A stretch of DNA of 64,000 bases from the NCBI GenBank assembly GCA_023078685.1, contig JALGAS010000010.1:372001-436000 (forward strand), read 5' to 3'. This stretch comes from Neopestalotiopsis rosae (taxonomy: Eukaryota; Ascomycota; Sordariomycetes; Amphisphaeriales; Sporocadaceae). Positions 25,268 through 35,458 of this stretch are shown here, in pieces (the stretch's first letter is position 1; every line of letters begins with the position of its first letter). The notes below the pieces were generated by a model. That model was not told the DNA's origin, ran no database searches, and saw only the letters and a program-made list of their open reading frames with translations. Position numbers and translations under genes: made by a program.

Positions 25268-25779
25268 TGTAACGACTATACTACGGGTTTCTAGAATAAA
25301 CCTGAGTATAAGAGGTGTTGGGGGTTTATGCTAACAGGGAACGCTAGCCAAGATACTGAACTGAGCAATGAGTAACTGAAGATGGTGGTCCTGAAATGAT
25401 TCACAAGTGTAGTCGTCAAAGCGTATTGAATGCTTCACCTATGGGTAAGATAGATGCTTAGATTGATCACTGAGGTAATGACTGTCTATGTAACCGTAGG
25501 AAATCCCTCCCTAATATATCCATTCATTCCCTCACTGATGTTTGCTTGGATCATACCAACAAGTATGATCCCCTTTGTTCTTGGATCTTATGGATCACAA
25601 TGATCCTTGTGATCCATGCCAATGGATCATTGCCAAGGCCATGATCCTGTCAACACTTGTTGACAGCTGGCGGGGGTGGCTGGGTCTTTTGGCCAGGGCC
25701 GTGGTCACTGCCCCGCAGCATACCTTCTTAAGCGCCAACACAGTTGTTTGTCCTTCTGCAAGGGTGCATGTTCGTAACA
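25268..25779. mobile_element. Solo LTR of a retrotransposon, nested in the DNA transposon
   Basis: A 512 bp segment of normal base composition sits inside the AT-rich relic. It begins TGTAACGA and ends TTCGTAACA, giving the TG...CA ends of LTRs with a short inverted repeat. The five bases TAATA flank it on both sides (25263-25267 and 25780-25784), a perfect 5 bp target duplication as made by Ty1/copia or Ty3/gypsy integrases. There are no internal retrotransposon genes and no second LTR, so this is a solo LTR left by recombination between two LTRs. Which superfamily it came from cannot be decided from the LTR alone. It contains a cluster of perfect hairpins at 25548-25665. Confidence 0.85.
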
Positions 25780-26196
25780 TAATAGCGTAATTAACTCCTC
25801 GAAAAAGGAATAAGCTTTATAATTAATTTAGCTTATTTAGCAAGCTCGATATCGATACTCCCACGTAACGTTTATTATTTCGAAAAATTTAAAAAGGCTT
25901 TAATAGGAAAATTTACGAATTAGCAATTATTTAACGAAAAATCGAGGTATTATAGGCATAAATTAATATTAATAAGGCTAAAAAGCGTAAAAAGGTTAAA
26001 ATAAGCCTAAATTCGAAATTTGCCGATATTAAAGCTATCCGAAAGACTTAAATCGAGGTTGGCGAAATTAACGATAATTCTAATAAATCCAGCGACCTTA
26101 AAAACCCCGATAATTTTAAAAAATGCATTATTATAGCAGCAGAACCAAAATAAAAATTAATTAAAGTTCATAATTAAAATATAAGCGCATCGAAAA

Positions 26197-26243
26197 TTAG
26201 GGTGCCGAAATGTGGGGGGTGCCAAGAAGTAGGTGACGGACGT
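26197..26243 (-). repeat. Right terminal inverted repeat
   Basis: Reverse complement of the left end; reads GGTGCCGAAATGTGGGGGGT inward-to-outward on the plus strand and ends GACGGACGT before the TA. Its base composition is ordinary, in contrast to the AT-rich interior. Confidence 0.9.
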
Positions 26244-26245
26244 TA

Positions 26246-27782
26246 TTTCGTACTATGGTCTATACCATGTTGAGAGACTGAGTCGTTCAAGCTAAAGAAA
26301 ATCGAGGACGGTTGACTCTGTCGGGCCTGCACATTATATTTGCCATTTCGATTTAATGAGACCAGCCCACTTCACGCCAATCTCCTACGTGATCCTCGCT
26401 TAATGCACATCATATTGGGACGGCGAAGTCCGTTGGAGACCTGCTTTGTTTCACTGTGAGTGCCAATACAGTCGCGCAGTATTTCAGGTCACGTCAGATG
26501 TATATATTAGTGTTTGTGGTTGGTAAACTTCACGTTTCAAGAACACTGTGCGTCGCAGCACGGTATTTTGAATAGAGTCTAGAGTATCTGAGCTGTAAAG
26601 ACGGGTAAGGATTTACGTGAAAACCTTCTGATAGATCAATATTTTCTCGAAGACAAAAGCTGCAGATGCAAGCGAGCATGATGAGTAAGACATGATTACA
26701 AGAATACTCGTAAGATGTCTGACTGGATCCAGGAAGCCCATCAAGTAGGAAGAATGACGTATTCAGAAATGTGACTGTCTCGTCAATAGCGCGTCGCAGG
26801 GGAGTTAAATCTGTGAAGTATGGCCGCAACATTGAATAATGCATTACAAACCAGCTTCGCGTAACAATATATCAGCAAGTTCCCGAACAACGTCCGTATG
26901 AATACTATTGACCAATGGTGTCAGTACACGATGAATTCTCAGAACCTTAATCGCGTACGCTGTGGTCGAGGAGCAGCAGGATGCAGCATGAAGTCAACCG
27001 AATGCCTTTCACCAACCAATGAGAACCCTGTCCCAACCAAATAAATCTGGGATGGTTATGCAATCGGCCGAAGAGACTGCACGCTCCCGTTGCGAAGCAG
27101 CACTCGACGCTTCAAGCGCTTTCGGGGCCGGCTCTGGAGCGCTGCGGGAAGCCGAAGAGTCGTCGTGTCGCCCGGAGCCAGACTCCGCATCACTTCGCTT
27201 AGAGAAAGAGCGGGCTTTGCCATGGTTTTCGCTCAAGGGATTCCGGGTCGATGCATGACGCTTGTCGCAAACAGAGCAATTACATGGTCCCAAAAGAGCA
27301 AAATGCGCGAAAGTATGATGTCGATCCTGTTTTTCTTCACGACTATTGCAGTCGCATGATTTCACCGCTCATGTCACAGTGTCAAATGCGTGCCGAATCT
27401 GCGTAGCCATGCCGCTTGTGAGCGTTGAAATCTTTTCAGATTGAAAAGACTATGATTGAAGTACACAACACACATTTCGCTCCAGCGCCGTGGGGTTCAA
27501 CAGACCATGCAATGCTCATCGCTCCCAAAGTGCAGAAGAAGAAGAAAAAACGTAAATGCTACAAAAATGTAACCACCAAAAAAAGAAGACCTCCGATAGA
27601 ATAGAAAATGTAAAGTAAAACAACCAAGAAGCCCCACAAAAAATTGTATCCTTATCGTACAAGAACGTGAAATGGTCGTACAATATGTTACAGCTTCACA
27701 ACATCTCCACAAAACGCGTCCTTCCGGACTCCATTTTCAACAACACATTTTGAACTGAGGACTGCTTCGAATGCCATGCATT
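26246..27782. other. Gene-poor sequence right of the transposon
   Basis: No supported gene. A minus-strand open frame at 27009-27365 has a protein-like composition (R, S, A, E) but no ATG and no known relatives, so it is not called. The minus-strand frame at 26530-26844 has no family signature. Confidence 0.45.
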
Positions 27783-28101
27783 CTACTTTCTGGAAAGTCG
27801 ATCGAGGATGCCGTCCAGATGCGCCGCCATGTCCTGCTCTGACCGCTGAGGCGAGGTTGTGCTTGACGTGCCAGAAGACACAATGGCGCCGGTGGAAGCA
27901 GATGATTGATAGTAGGAGTTGACGCGCTGAGACGACAAGTCGGAAGGACTATCGTTAGACATGCCAGAATAGGCGTGTGGTGATTTGAGCGGGCATTGGC
28001 TGAAGGAAAGAATTAGTTTGAAGTCAGGCGAAAGGCAGATGTTCTAGCATGCTTGGTGTTGGAGTTACATACCCTGAGAACACGGAGTCGGTGGAAGACA
28101 T
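27783..28101 (-). CDS. Small two-exon serine-rich protein, unknown function
   Basis: Exons 28101-28073 and 27999-27783 with a 73-nt GT-AG intron (donor GTATGT, acceptor TTCAG) give 81 residues: MSSTDSVFSGQCPLKSPHAY..., a serine/threonine/glutamine-rich middle, then a C-terminal amphipathic helix EQDMAAHLDGILDRLSRK. Splicing converts two unrelated short frames into one clean reading frame that ends in a helix-like tail, which is the main support. Like paralogues A and B, it has a very short first exon closing in phase 2 (here after a Ser-Gly context), but sequence similarity to them is not evident. There is no signal peptide or membrane span. Function unknown. Confidence 0.58.
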
Positions 28102-29709
28102 GGTGATTTTTGGCTGGAATTGTCGAAATTTTCTGAATTTACTTCGAGACGTGAGAGAATCAAGATGATTGTGCGAATCTTTTTGATCAAGTGAATGAAG
28201 CTTGCGTGCAAGAGTGCTGCCCAGAGAGTTTGTCATGTCAAGGCACCGTGCCGTTTATAATATATAGTCTCGGTTTGTGTCACCCGACTCGAGAATAATG
28301 CAGTGGGCGCAAGTGTCCGTCCGGCAGCCAACGTGTGCAGCAGCAGCATATGCAACAAGGGGTTCAACACCCTCATGTCTCGGTGAGGCTATCATTGTAT
28401 TGTGGTTCCATTTGCATAGAATTATGTCTTGTGTGTGTGTAGAATAGTTCCGGTCGATGCAAAATGAACAATTCGATCGACTGCAGTCATGAGTAGGTGC
28501 ATACAATCACATGCGACAGAGCTATTTGGGGGCCACAGCCTCAACAGACGCTCGCGCGAATGAGTAAGAGTGACAGCCAGCCCGCAGTGGGTGTTTGCCA
28601 GGGCCCTTCAGGTGTTCTGCATTCAGTTTTCAGAGGGGTTATCCTCGTCGAAAAGTGCAGTGCAGCTGAGTGTCTACCCCATTGGTCGCCACAACACCCA
28701 TTGATAGCGACATTGCGGGGCCTGTCCGCGCAGGATCACGCACCTTGTGCATGGGGAAAGCATGTGTACAGGGCCGCCGGCCGTAACTGTGCCGTCGCCG
28801 GTACCTTAATTAGACAGAGCCTCATCAGGAACCAGCAGTTCATGACTCGTGGTTGCATTCATTTTTTTTTTCTTCTTCTCGGCACCGTTGGGGCTGAGTA
28901 AAATGGGTTCGTCGCTTGTTCTGCTGTCAGCAACGTGCATAGACGCCGCAGCCGCGTAGACAAGACCAATCACTGCCAGTGGCCCTCGCGTATTTCAAAT
29001 CATTGTGCATACTTTCCCCAAATATCCATACATTGAGAACGGCGCCCATTGGAACCACTGCTTACGTACGCGGCATAGCCCCATTTTTCCTCATCGTCTG
29101 TGAGGCTCGATAGACGCCGTAACGGTTACATTTCCTTCCATTTCTGGCGGGCTTACCCAAAAGGGGTGTAGGGCTCTGTCCTTTGTGACGAAGACTGAAC
29201 GTGGAATGCCCAAAATGGACGTGTGTCGGTGGCAGTGTGCTTACGTTTGTCCACTGTTCTGGTTCCAGGGCTCTGGTCGGTACCACCCACCTGGAACCAC
29301 TACGTAAGTCGTGCATGGCAGTATGACCGATTACAAAATGCGAACATGGTGGACAGGGATGGAATTGCGCCGTAGGTAGTACAACACTTTTTGTCAGCAC
29401 GGAGCAGTTCAGCTCTGCACTGTTACAAGTAATGTAGCCGTAATCAGCATGGATGTGACCCAATGCAACGCAGTGCTGAGAAGCCGTCGGCATGATACTG
29501 ACCTTCGGCACCAAGAATAGGTGAAATTGAGCTGAGGACCAGAGTCGGATGAGAAAATGCACATTTTCTCGAAGAACTCGGGTCAATTCAATATTATACA
29601 CACTGACAATCATGTTGGAAGCAGTTGTGTTTATGGTAATTGTGTTCTTTCATTCATTTACTCGAATCTGATGCTAGGCTACCATTCTGCCGGTCAAAGT
29701 GTCGATGAT
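28102..29709. other. Intergenic sequence without supported gene
   Basis: The only long frame (minus strand, 29062-29613, 183 codons from ATG) has an improbable composition, rich in H, C, P and W with no order, and overlaps nothing recognisable. It is not called. Confidence 0.45.
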
Positions 29710-30315
29710 TCAAGCTTGAACTCGGGGTCGGAAGCATAAAACCATCTGAGTTGCTGCCAGGCGCTTGGAGAGGATGGTCTCGAGGATTGTCATATGGGCG
29801 TCGAAGCCTGCCAGCCATGCCTTGATGTCATCATCTTGACCTTTGTGCTGATATTTCTGTGAAGCAACCACGTTTACCGCAATTTTGACGCCCCTCTTTA
29901 CCATTGTCTTTAAACAGCGAACGAGATGTTCTACACATTCTTCCGCCGAGCGACTCTGTGCCACAGCGTCTGGGACTCCAACATAGCGTTTTGCCGCAAC
30001 CTCGGTCATAGATGAATTCATGCCGGCTGACGTTGCCAGCGTCTTGCTCGGCCGTGCCAAGATGGATCCGGACTCGTTTGTCAGATTTTCAACCTTTTCT
30101 TGCAGGTCTTGGAGCCCTTGGAGCTTCTGCTCATATTCATGAGTGAGCGCTCCCAGTTGGTTGTGTGATCTCGACAGCTCTTCTTTGACCTCGTCTACCG
30201 TGCGAACTGTGTCGACGAGCCGAGAGAGCAAGTCATCGACAATGTTTTGATCCTCTGGGGTAATGTGTTGTAACCAGCCCAGTGTGCTTTGGATTTGTGT
30301 CACCAACCGGTCCAT
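29710..30315 (-). CDS. Coiled-coil protein of unknown function
   Basis: A 201-residue single-exon protein. The first ATG in frame is at 30315 (MDRLVTQIQSTLGWLQHITP); the open frame upstream starts only with GTG. Residues 10-85 are strongly helical with heptad-like spacing ('IVDDLLSRLVDTVRTVDEV', 'YEQKLQGLQDLQEKVENLTN'), indicating a coiled coil. A linker with 'SKTLATSAGMNSSMTE' follows, then a second helical region ('ECVEHLVRCLKTMVKRGVKI') and a C-terminal helix ending 'LCFRPRVQA'. The layout recalls the N-terminal helical domain seen before ankyrin or NACHT modules in fungal proteins, but no such module follows. No signal peptide. Probably a real gene, perhaps lineage-specific. Confidence 0.6.
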   Translation of the reverse strand: MDRLVTQIQSTLGWLQHITPEDQNIVDDLLSRLVDTVRTVDEVKEELSRSHNQLGALTHEYEQKLQGLQDLQEKVENLTNESGSILARPSKTLATSAGMNSSMTEVAAKRYVGVPDAVAQSRSAEECVEHLVRCLKTMVKRGVKIAVNVVASQKYQHKGQDDDIKAWLAGFDAHMTILETILSKRLAATQMVLCFRPRVQA

Positions 30316-31833
30316 TTTGCACACAGTTTCTCGTATCACAGTACGCTGTCTGAATCTTTGCTAGATGTTATGAATGGATTGGTGTCAGAATAAGATCTGC
30401 TGGGAAATGAAGAGTTGAATGAAGAATTGAATGGAGGAGAGCAAGGAATGTCAACTCTCTATCAGAAGAAATGGAAAAGGTTGAGCCTGGCTACCTGAGA
30501 GATCTGGTGGAAAGCTCGACCGTCTGGTCTGTCTGCCCACATTGCGCTTTCGCTCCCACTCTTTGCAGCAAATGATGGAATTCATATTTATGCACATCTT
30601 GCTCTCAATCATGTACATTATTGACCGCCCGATGTGGAGAGTAGAAACCTCGCTTCTGTTGTCCGAACGAGTCTGACACGACATGTCGCATCACGATGAG
30701 AACCCAACTTTCACCAGTGGAATTCTACTCCCAGTGCAACACACCTGCATTTGTAAGTTCGACAGAGAGGGTTGACAACACCAGCCATACCACATCGAAT
30801 GTTTCAATAGTTCTATATTGCATTGATGTTCAACTCAGTCCTCACATCGGAATGGCATTAATGCAATTTGACGTTGCAACCTTTTTTGAGAGCTGCGTAC
30901 TTCAGGTAGCGCAATAATGGGGACCCGAAAAATTAGGAACCTGCAACCTTTAGGTTTGCTCTTGGCCAAATGTCTTTTGCCCGTGTGGCCCCTGCAAGCA
31001 CATTTCACTGTGGTCATCCCAAGGCGAGGACGACGACCGATCATCTAAATAGTGAAGTCGGGAAAGAGCAAACTGGTCATGAGGAGATTTCGGAAATCAC
31101 AATCGGGAAACCCTGCAGCAGGAACAGCAACGACTCAGTCCTTGTTCCGGATCTGTCTGTTGCTGAACTTGCAAGCAATTGAATTAAGTGAGATTTGGGG
31201 GAGTGACGCTAAATAAGATTGAAATCACTTGTGGCCTGAGGACGATGCAGGAACCCATGGCGCTGGTTTCCACTTTTACACAAGCTATGGCAGCCGAGAG
31301 TGGCTGCCTATCTTCAGCTGTTTGACAGCTCATTTACGATTGCGGTTGAATCTTTTAAAGTGTCAGAATCATTTTGATACTGCAAATGAGGTAGGAGACG
31401 GAGATCGTAGGGGAAAAATTATGAAAGTTAAGCAAATAAGCTGTCATTTAGCATTTGACTTGATGGATTCGTTCCAGCTCTATTGTCTTGTTGCATTCCA
31501 ATATTCATCGCATATATTCATCGCATTCTCGATAGCGGGGTTGAACCAAGTGTCACGTGCATGTGATTATGTGCCACTGCATTTGTACGCCCCTCAGATA
31601 CCTTTACGGACAGCCTTACCTCAGAATGCTGTTGCTCGCGGATTACGACTTCGCGAAAGAATCAGGCAGTACTGCTTGAAAAGTGGAACGAATTTGAAAG
31701 TTGCATCGAAGATTTAGAATAATCCCTCCGCCATATTAGTCCTGGAATCCCAGACAAGTCTCGCAGCTACTTGCTGTCGACCACAGTGCGGGACTGTTCT
31801 GTACCAGAGGACCTGCCTCTGACAACCGCACTC
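30316..31833. other. Intergenic region upstream of the HET gene
   Basis: No gene supported. A plus-strand frame (31229-31717) opens only with TTG and shows no family resemblance. Confidence 0.45.
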
Positions 31834-33819
31834 ATGTTCAAGTATCAACCCCTTGATCGAAATGAGAATCAGCTCAGATTTTTCCGCTTCGTCCCCAGGC
31901 TAGATGAAAGTCTCAACCCCGACATGCCTCTAAATCTTGAACTTCGGCACGCGCCAATGGACCATGTTCAATACACAGCCTTGTCATACGTTTGGGGAGA
32001 CATGACCGGCTTGATAGAAGCTACCATTAACGGCGAATCTTTCGCCATTGGCCGCAATCTCCACGCTGCGCTGCAACGAATGCGGCGGACGGGGTTTGAT
32101 TCCTGGATTTGGGCGGATTTTCTCTGCATTCAGCAGTCGGACAACGATGAAAAGAGCTGGCTTGTTGCTAGGATGAGCAATATCTACAAACAAGCCAACT
32201 TGGTGTATATGTGGTTGGGCGAGGGCTCTACAGACACTGATCGGCTGTTCGAATTCATCGATCGCGTGGGTCCAACAGCGCTCGCTGTTGGTGCCTTGGA
32301 CTTACATCGCAATCGAGAGGACTTGAGGAATGAGTTGAGAAAGCATCTCCTTGAGCGTATTTTTACGCCGCAGATATGTTCCAGCACGTCGTCAAGACCA
32401 GAGCTAGTTCAGTTCTGTCTTGACCTCTTTCGAGAGAAGGGATTTCTTGACACAGCATCGCCTTCAGCTATTTTGGTCACGGGTGTGCAGGAGCTTCTAG
32501 AGGAAAGTTATTGGAATCGTATTTGGATCATCCAAGAAGTTGCTCTCGCTCAAAGGCCTATCGTTGTATGCGGCAAGAAAAGCGTCCCACTTGATGTCTT
32601 GGACGCCATATTGCGCTCCCTCTCACTCTGCCAGTCCGTCACATACAGCTTCCCACTTCCCCATAAAGACTTTGGAGGCTTTGGCAGAAGCTTTCACAAC
32701 GGTATTTATAATATAAAGGCCTTGATGGTCCGACAGCAATACCGTGATGGGGAGGAAGTGCATTTGCAAGACGTGCTCTATGACATTGGCACGGCTGCGG
32801 GGCGCCCCTATAATTCCGCTACGGATCCTCGAGATATTGTGTTCGCACTGTTAGGTATCATGTCAGAGAACGGACGCCTCAATTTGCGTGTCGATTACAA
32901 TCAGACTTCTACTGAGGTTTTCGCGGCGCTTACTCGAGCACTGCTCATTTCTGCCGATGGGACACTGGAAGGATTTCATTTGCTGGCTTGTTGCGAACCA
33001 CGAAACTACGATAGTGATTTGCCCACTTGGGTTCCAGATTGGCAGTGGATTGGAAGATATGGGCTTCCAGCTCTTAGATTCAATGATTTTGAGCGGTTCA
33101 ACGCAGCCGTCGGCATGCCAGCGCCAACTCGAGCCGAAAGCGACGAACGAGGCCGACCCATGGTTCTCCGACGGCCCGGAAGTGTTGTCGACTTGATCAC
33201 AGACGTCATGAAGCCACCAGAATTGATCAAGACGGAAAATCTACGCGTGCCCTCTATAAAGGATACCAATGCTTGGCTTGCCGCGATCCTTGAGTTTGTC
33301 GGCCTGGAATCCGAGTCTGGACCTGCAGAGGACTATGTCTGGCGGACTATCGCTTTTGACGAGTTTTACCTCGATGGACGCAAACCAGAACCTCTACCGG
33401 CGGAAATATCAGAGCTCGTTCGCCGGATCATGCGAAGAGAGCTCATCGAGGCTGACACTCTGACTACAGCTCAAGTGGAATTTGTCCAGAACGGGCCATT
33501 ATGGGGCATGACTCGCCCGTACGACAGCCTGCATGAAAAACTCAAGGTTTTCATGAAAGAGTGGCCAGAGAGATTAGGTAGAACATTACGGGGGCGAACG
33601 TTGTTCAAAACGGCTAAAGGGATGCTTGGCCTTGGCCACGTAGTGATACAAGCTGGTGACGAAGTAAGCTTGTTGTGGGGTGTATCATGTCCCATCTTAT
33701 TGCGTCCGCGAGAAAGTCGCGATGGCTTCTATCTTCTGGGAGATGCTTATGTGGACGGATTAATGCAAGGAGAGTTTCTGAAGACGAGTCCGGCGCATGT
33801 GTATTTTGATATTTATTAA
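31834..33819 (+). CDS. HET-domain (heterokaryon incompatibility) protein
   Basis: A single-exon gene for 661 residues starting MFKYQPLDRNENQLRFFRFV; the ATG at 31834 is the first in frame. The HET domain occupies roughly residues 45-230 with its diagnostic blocks: 'YTALSYVWGD', 'LHAALQRMRRTG', 'WIWADFLCIQQSDNDEKSW' and 'RMSNIYKQANLVYMWLGE', then 'YWNRIWIIQEVALAQRPIVV' and 'RDIVFALLGIMSENGRL'. HET proteins mediate cell death when genetically different hyphae fuse; many paralogues have unknown partners and some serve in general immunity-like recognition. The C-terminal 250 residues hold the usual divergent region and a final 'RESRDGFYLLGDAYVDGLM' block common in this family. No NACHT, WD40 or ankyrin module follows. 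It appears intact and lies at the edge of the decaying accessory block. Confidence 0.92.
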   Translation: MFKYQPLDRNENQLRFFRFVPRLDESLNPDMPLNLELRHAPMDHVQYTALSYVWGDMTGLIEATINGESFAIGRNLHAALQRMRRTGFDSWIWADFLCIQQSDNDEKSWLVARMSNIYKQANLVYMWLGEGSTDTDRLFEFIDRVGPTALAVGALDLHRNREDLRNELRKHLLERIFTPQICSSTSSRPELVQFCLDLFREKGFLDTASPSAILVTGVQELLEESYWNRIWIIQEVALAQRPIVVCGKKSVPLDVLDAILRSLSLCQSVTYSFPLPHKDFGGFGRSFHNGIYNIKALMVRQQYRDGEEVHLQDVLYDIGTAAGRPYNSATDPRDIVFALLGIMSENGRLNLRVDYNQTSTEVFAALTRALLISADGTLEGFHLLACCEPRNYDSDLPTWVPDWQWIGRYGLPALRFNDFERFNAAVGMPAPTRAESDERGRPMVLRRPGSVVDLITDVMKPPELIKTENLRVPSIKDTNAWLAAILEFVGLESESGPAEDYVWRTIAFDEFYLDGRKPEPLPAEISELVRRIMRRELIEADTLTTAQVEFVQNGPLWGMTRPYDSLHEKLKVFMKEWPERLGRTLRGRTLFKTAKGMLGLGHVVIQAGDEVSLLWGVSCPILLRPRESRDGFYLLGDAYVDGLMQGEFLKTSPAHVYFDIY

Positions 33820-34525
33820 GAGGGTGATAATTTACTTGTATCAATACGAATAGGTGGGGCGAGGTATCACGAGCTGATTACTGACCTCGGATCAATGTGA
33901 TATGGCTGAAATTCCGTCTTCCCCAGAATATGGAAGACTTTATATATTGATGATGAATCTGATTCGTTATGCCTAAATGACTTTGACAGCCATGATGATT
34001 GGCACATTCTGGAATATGTGATCGGGCGGTACGATATACATCTATTCCAAACACGGCTTGTTAAGGAAGTAGCTCACAGAACCGTCGTCTTTTCATTCTG
34101 TAGGTTGGTTTGCGTGGTCTGCTCTAGAGGCTATGTTCTTAATCCTATATGATGCAGGGTGGCAGCCTTAGGCGTCAGCCCCACCAGTAGGTAGATAGCC
34201 GGTGCAGCTTGAGCTTGGGTGAGCTTCCCAGCTTCCCTCTCTCTCACCACTTCTTCGGTAGCCATCAACAGAGTTGACTCCTATCACCCATCACTATAGC
34301 CACATAAAACCCTTCTACTCTACTGGAAGAGACTACAGTGACACGGTTATGGCCTCGGTAGTGAAGCTTTCCGATAATCAAGGGTACGCAAGACCGCGAG
34401 TAGCAGGAGAGCAGTGGAAATACGGCATAGTTGACTTTTTGATTCATCTATACAAACAAAGACTCTATGACGAGCAGATATTTTTGTCTCCTCTTCGCTT
34501 CCTACGCTGACAGAGCCTCATTCGA
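33820..34525. other. Intergenic, 3' ends of two converging genes
   Basis: The HET gene and the phosphatase-like gene converge here. No coding region or RNA gene is supported. Confidence 0.45.
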
Positions 34526-35458
34526 TCACAAGCCCTTCTCTAAGGTATCTGGATAGGCCGCACGAAGCTGTTCTTGCTCCGCTGTCGTCAATGGTATGGT
34601 GCTTCCACGTCGTCTACGCCAACTGGAATCGACCTCTCGCAACTTGGCCTTTGGATCCTTAAGTGATGAATCCACGAATTCATGTTCTCGACATTCGGTG
34701 TTTTCCCAACCGGTGCCTTACGAAAATCAATGATCAGTTGCCGAGGACCCTGCAGATATATGTTCGAGACACGGAGGAAACTTACCTCGGCCGGGTTTGA
34801 TATCGTCCCACTCTTGAGTGATAAAATGTAATATCCCGCCATGTGAGACTAAGACGATATGCGCATCCTCGCCCTCCTGCTTGGCTATATCCTGGATCCA
34901 AAGACGGACGTCTCGCCCTCGACGTTCCAACTTGGTGGCTGTGGGCGCGAATCTGCTCAACTCCGACTTATCATTCCAATTGTCCAGGACGAGCGAAAAG
35001 TCGACCTTGTCGCCAAATTCCGCCTCCAGCTGGCTGCGCTCAGTTCCAACGTCGCACATCAGCCCTGAAATCTCTTGAGCATTTGGCAGAGCAGTAGTTT
35101 TGATCCCGCCTTGGACTGCAGTACCGAATGAGAGGATACAAGTTTCCAGTGTCCTACGTAGAGGAGATGCTAGTAAGTGTGTAATTGTTTCGTGGTCAGA
35201 GAACCGACGATGTAACAGTTCACACTGCTCCTTTCCCAGCGGCGTGAGTGCGGGATCGCGGAGATTGTGATACGAACAGTATTCAAAATAACGTGCAGAA
35301 TTAGAAGATAATTTTCGTACATTGAAAATAATGTGTGAACAGAGAGACAGGTGGCGCATCACATTGCTCGAGTTTCTACATAAGGTAAAGAACGCGAGGC
35401 GCTGTAGAAAAATAATTATTGGATACTTATTCATGAAGCTTACCTGCAAACTTTTCAT
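34526..35458 (-). CDS. Histidine phosphatase superfamily (phosphoglycerate-mutase-like) protein; 5' end unclear
   Basis: The C-terminal three quarters is clear: 'YHNLRDPALTPLGKEQCELL', 'LLASPLRRTLETCILSF', 'AEFGDKVDF', the second catalytic block 'IVLVSHGGILHFITQEWDD', then, after a 69-nt intron (34785-34717), 'GRGTGWENTECREHEF' and a basic tail ending 'AAYPDTLEKGL'. This intron is certain because it restores the family motif GWENTE. The family removes phosphate using an N-terminal RH[GA] histidine. That motif is not visible: the model from ATG 35458, with or without a 42-nt GTAAGC...CTACAG intron, reads 'TLCRNSSNVMRHLSL' where 'VRHAQxxHN' would be expected. Either the true first exon is missed or the gene has lost its catalytic histidine. 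About 273 residues as drawn. Confidence 0.7.

Larger units (their letters stand above)
23869..26243. mobile_element. Decayed Tc1/mariner-pogo (Fot1-sized) DNA transposon
   Basis: The outer ends are near-perfect inverted repeats of 47-48 bp beginning ACGTCCGT(T/C)ACC, each flanked by TA (23867-23868 and 26244-26245), the target duplication of Tc1/mariner elements. Removing the nested LTR and its extra 5 bp leaves about 1.86 kb, the size of Fot1/pogo elements, which encode a single DDE transposase. The interior is extremely A+T-rich, with runs of TTAATTAA-like sequence and stops in every frame, and no transposase can be read. This pattern is typical of RIP, in which C-to-T changes hit repeated DNA in ascomycetes. 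The subfamily cannot be named from the ends alone. The element has no coding capacity of its own and would depend on a transposase elsewhere. Confidence 0.85.

Noticed and set aside
27009..27365. 118-codon protein-like frame on the minus strand
   Set aside because: No ATG, no known relatives and no clear intron to supply a start, so there is not enough support.
29062..29613. 183-codon open frame on the minus strand
   Set aside because: Composition is unlike proteins (many H, C, W, P), with no domain or family resemblance and no supporting neighbour; probably chance.
31229..31717. 162-codon plus-strand frame upstream of the HET gene
   Set aside because: It opens with TTG, and the sequence has no recognisable domain.
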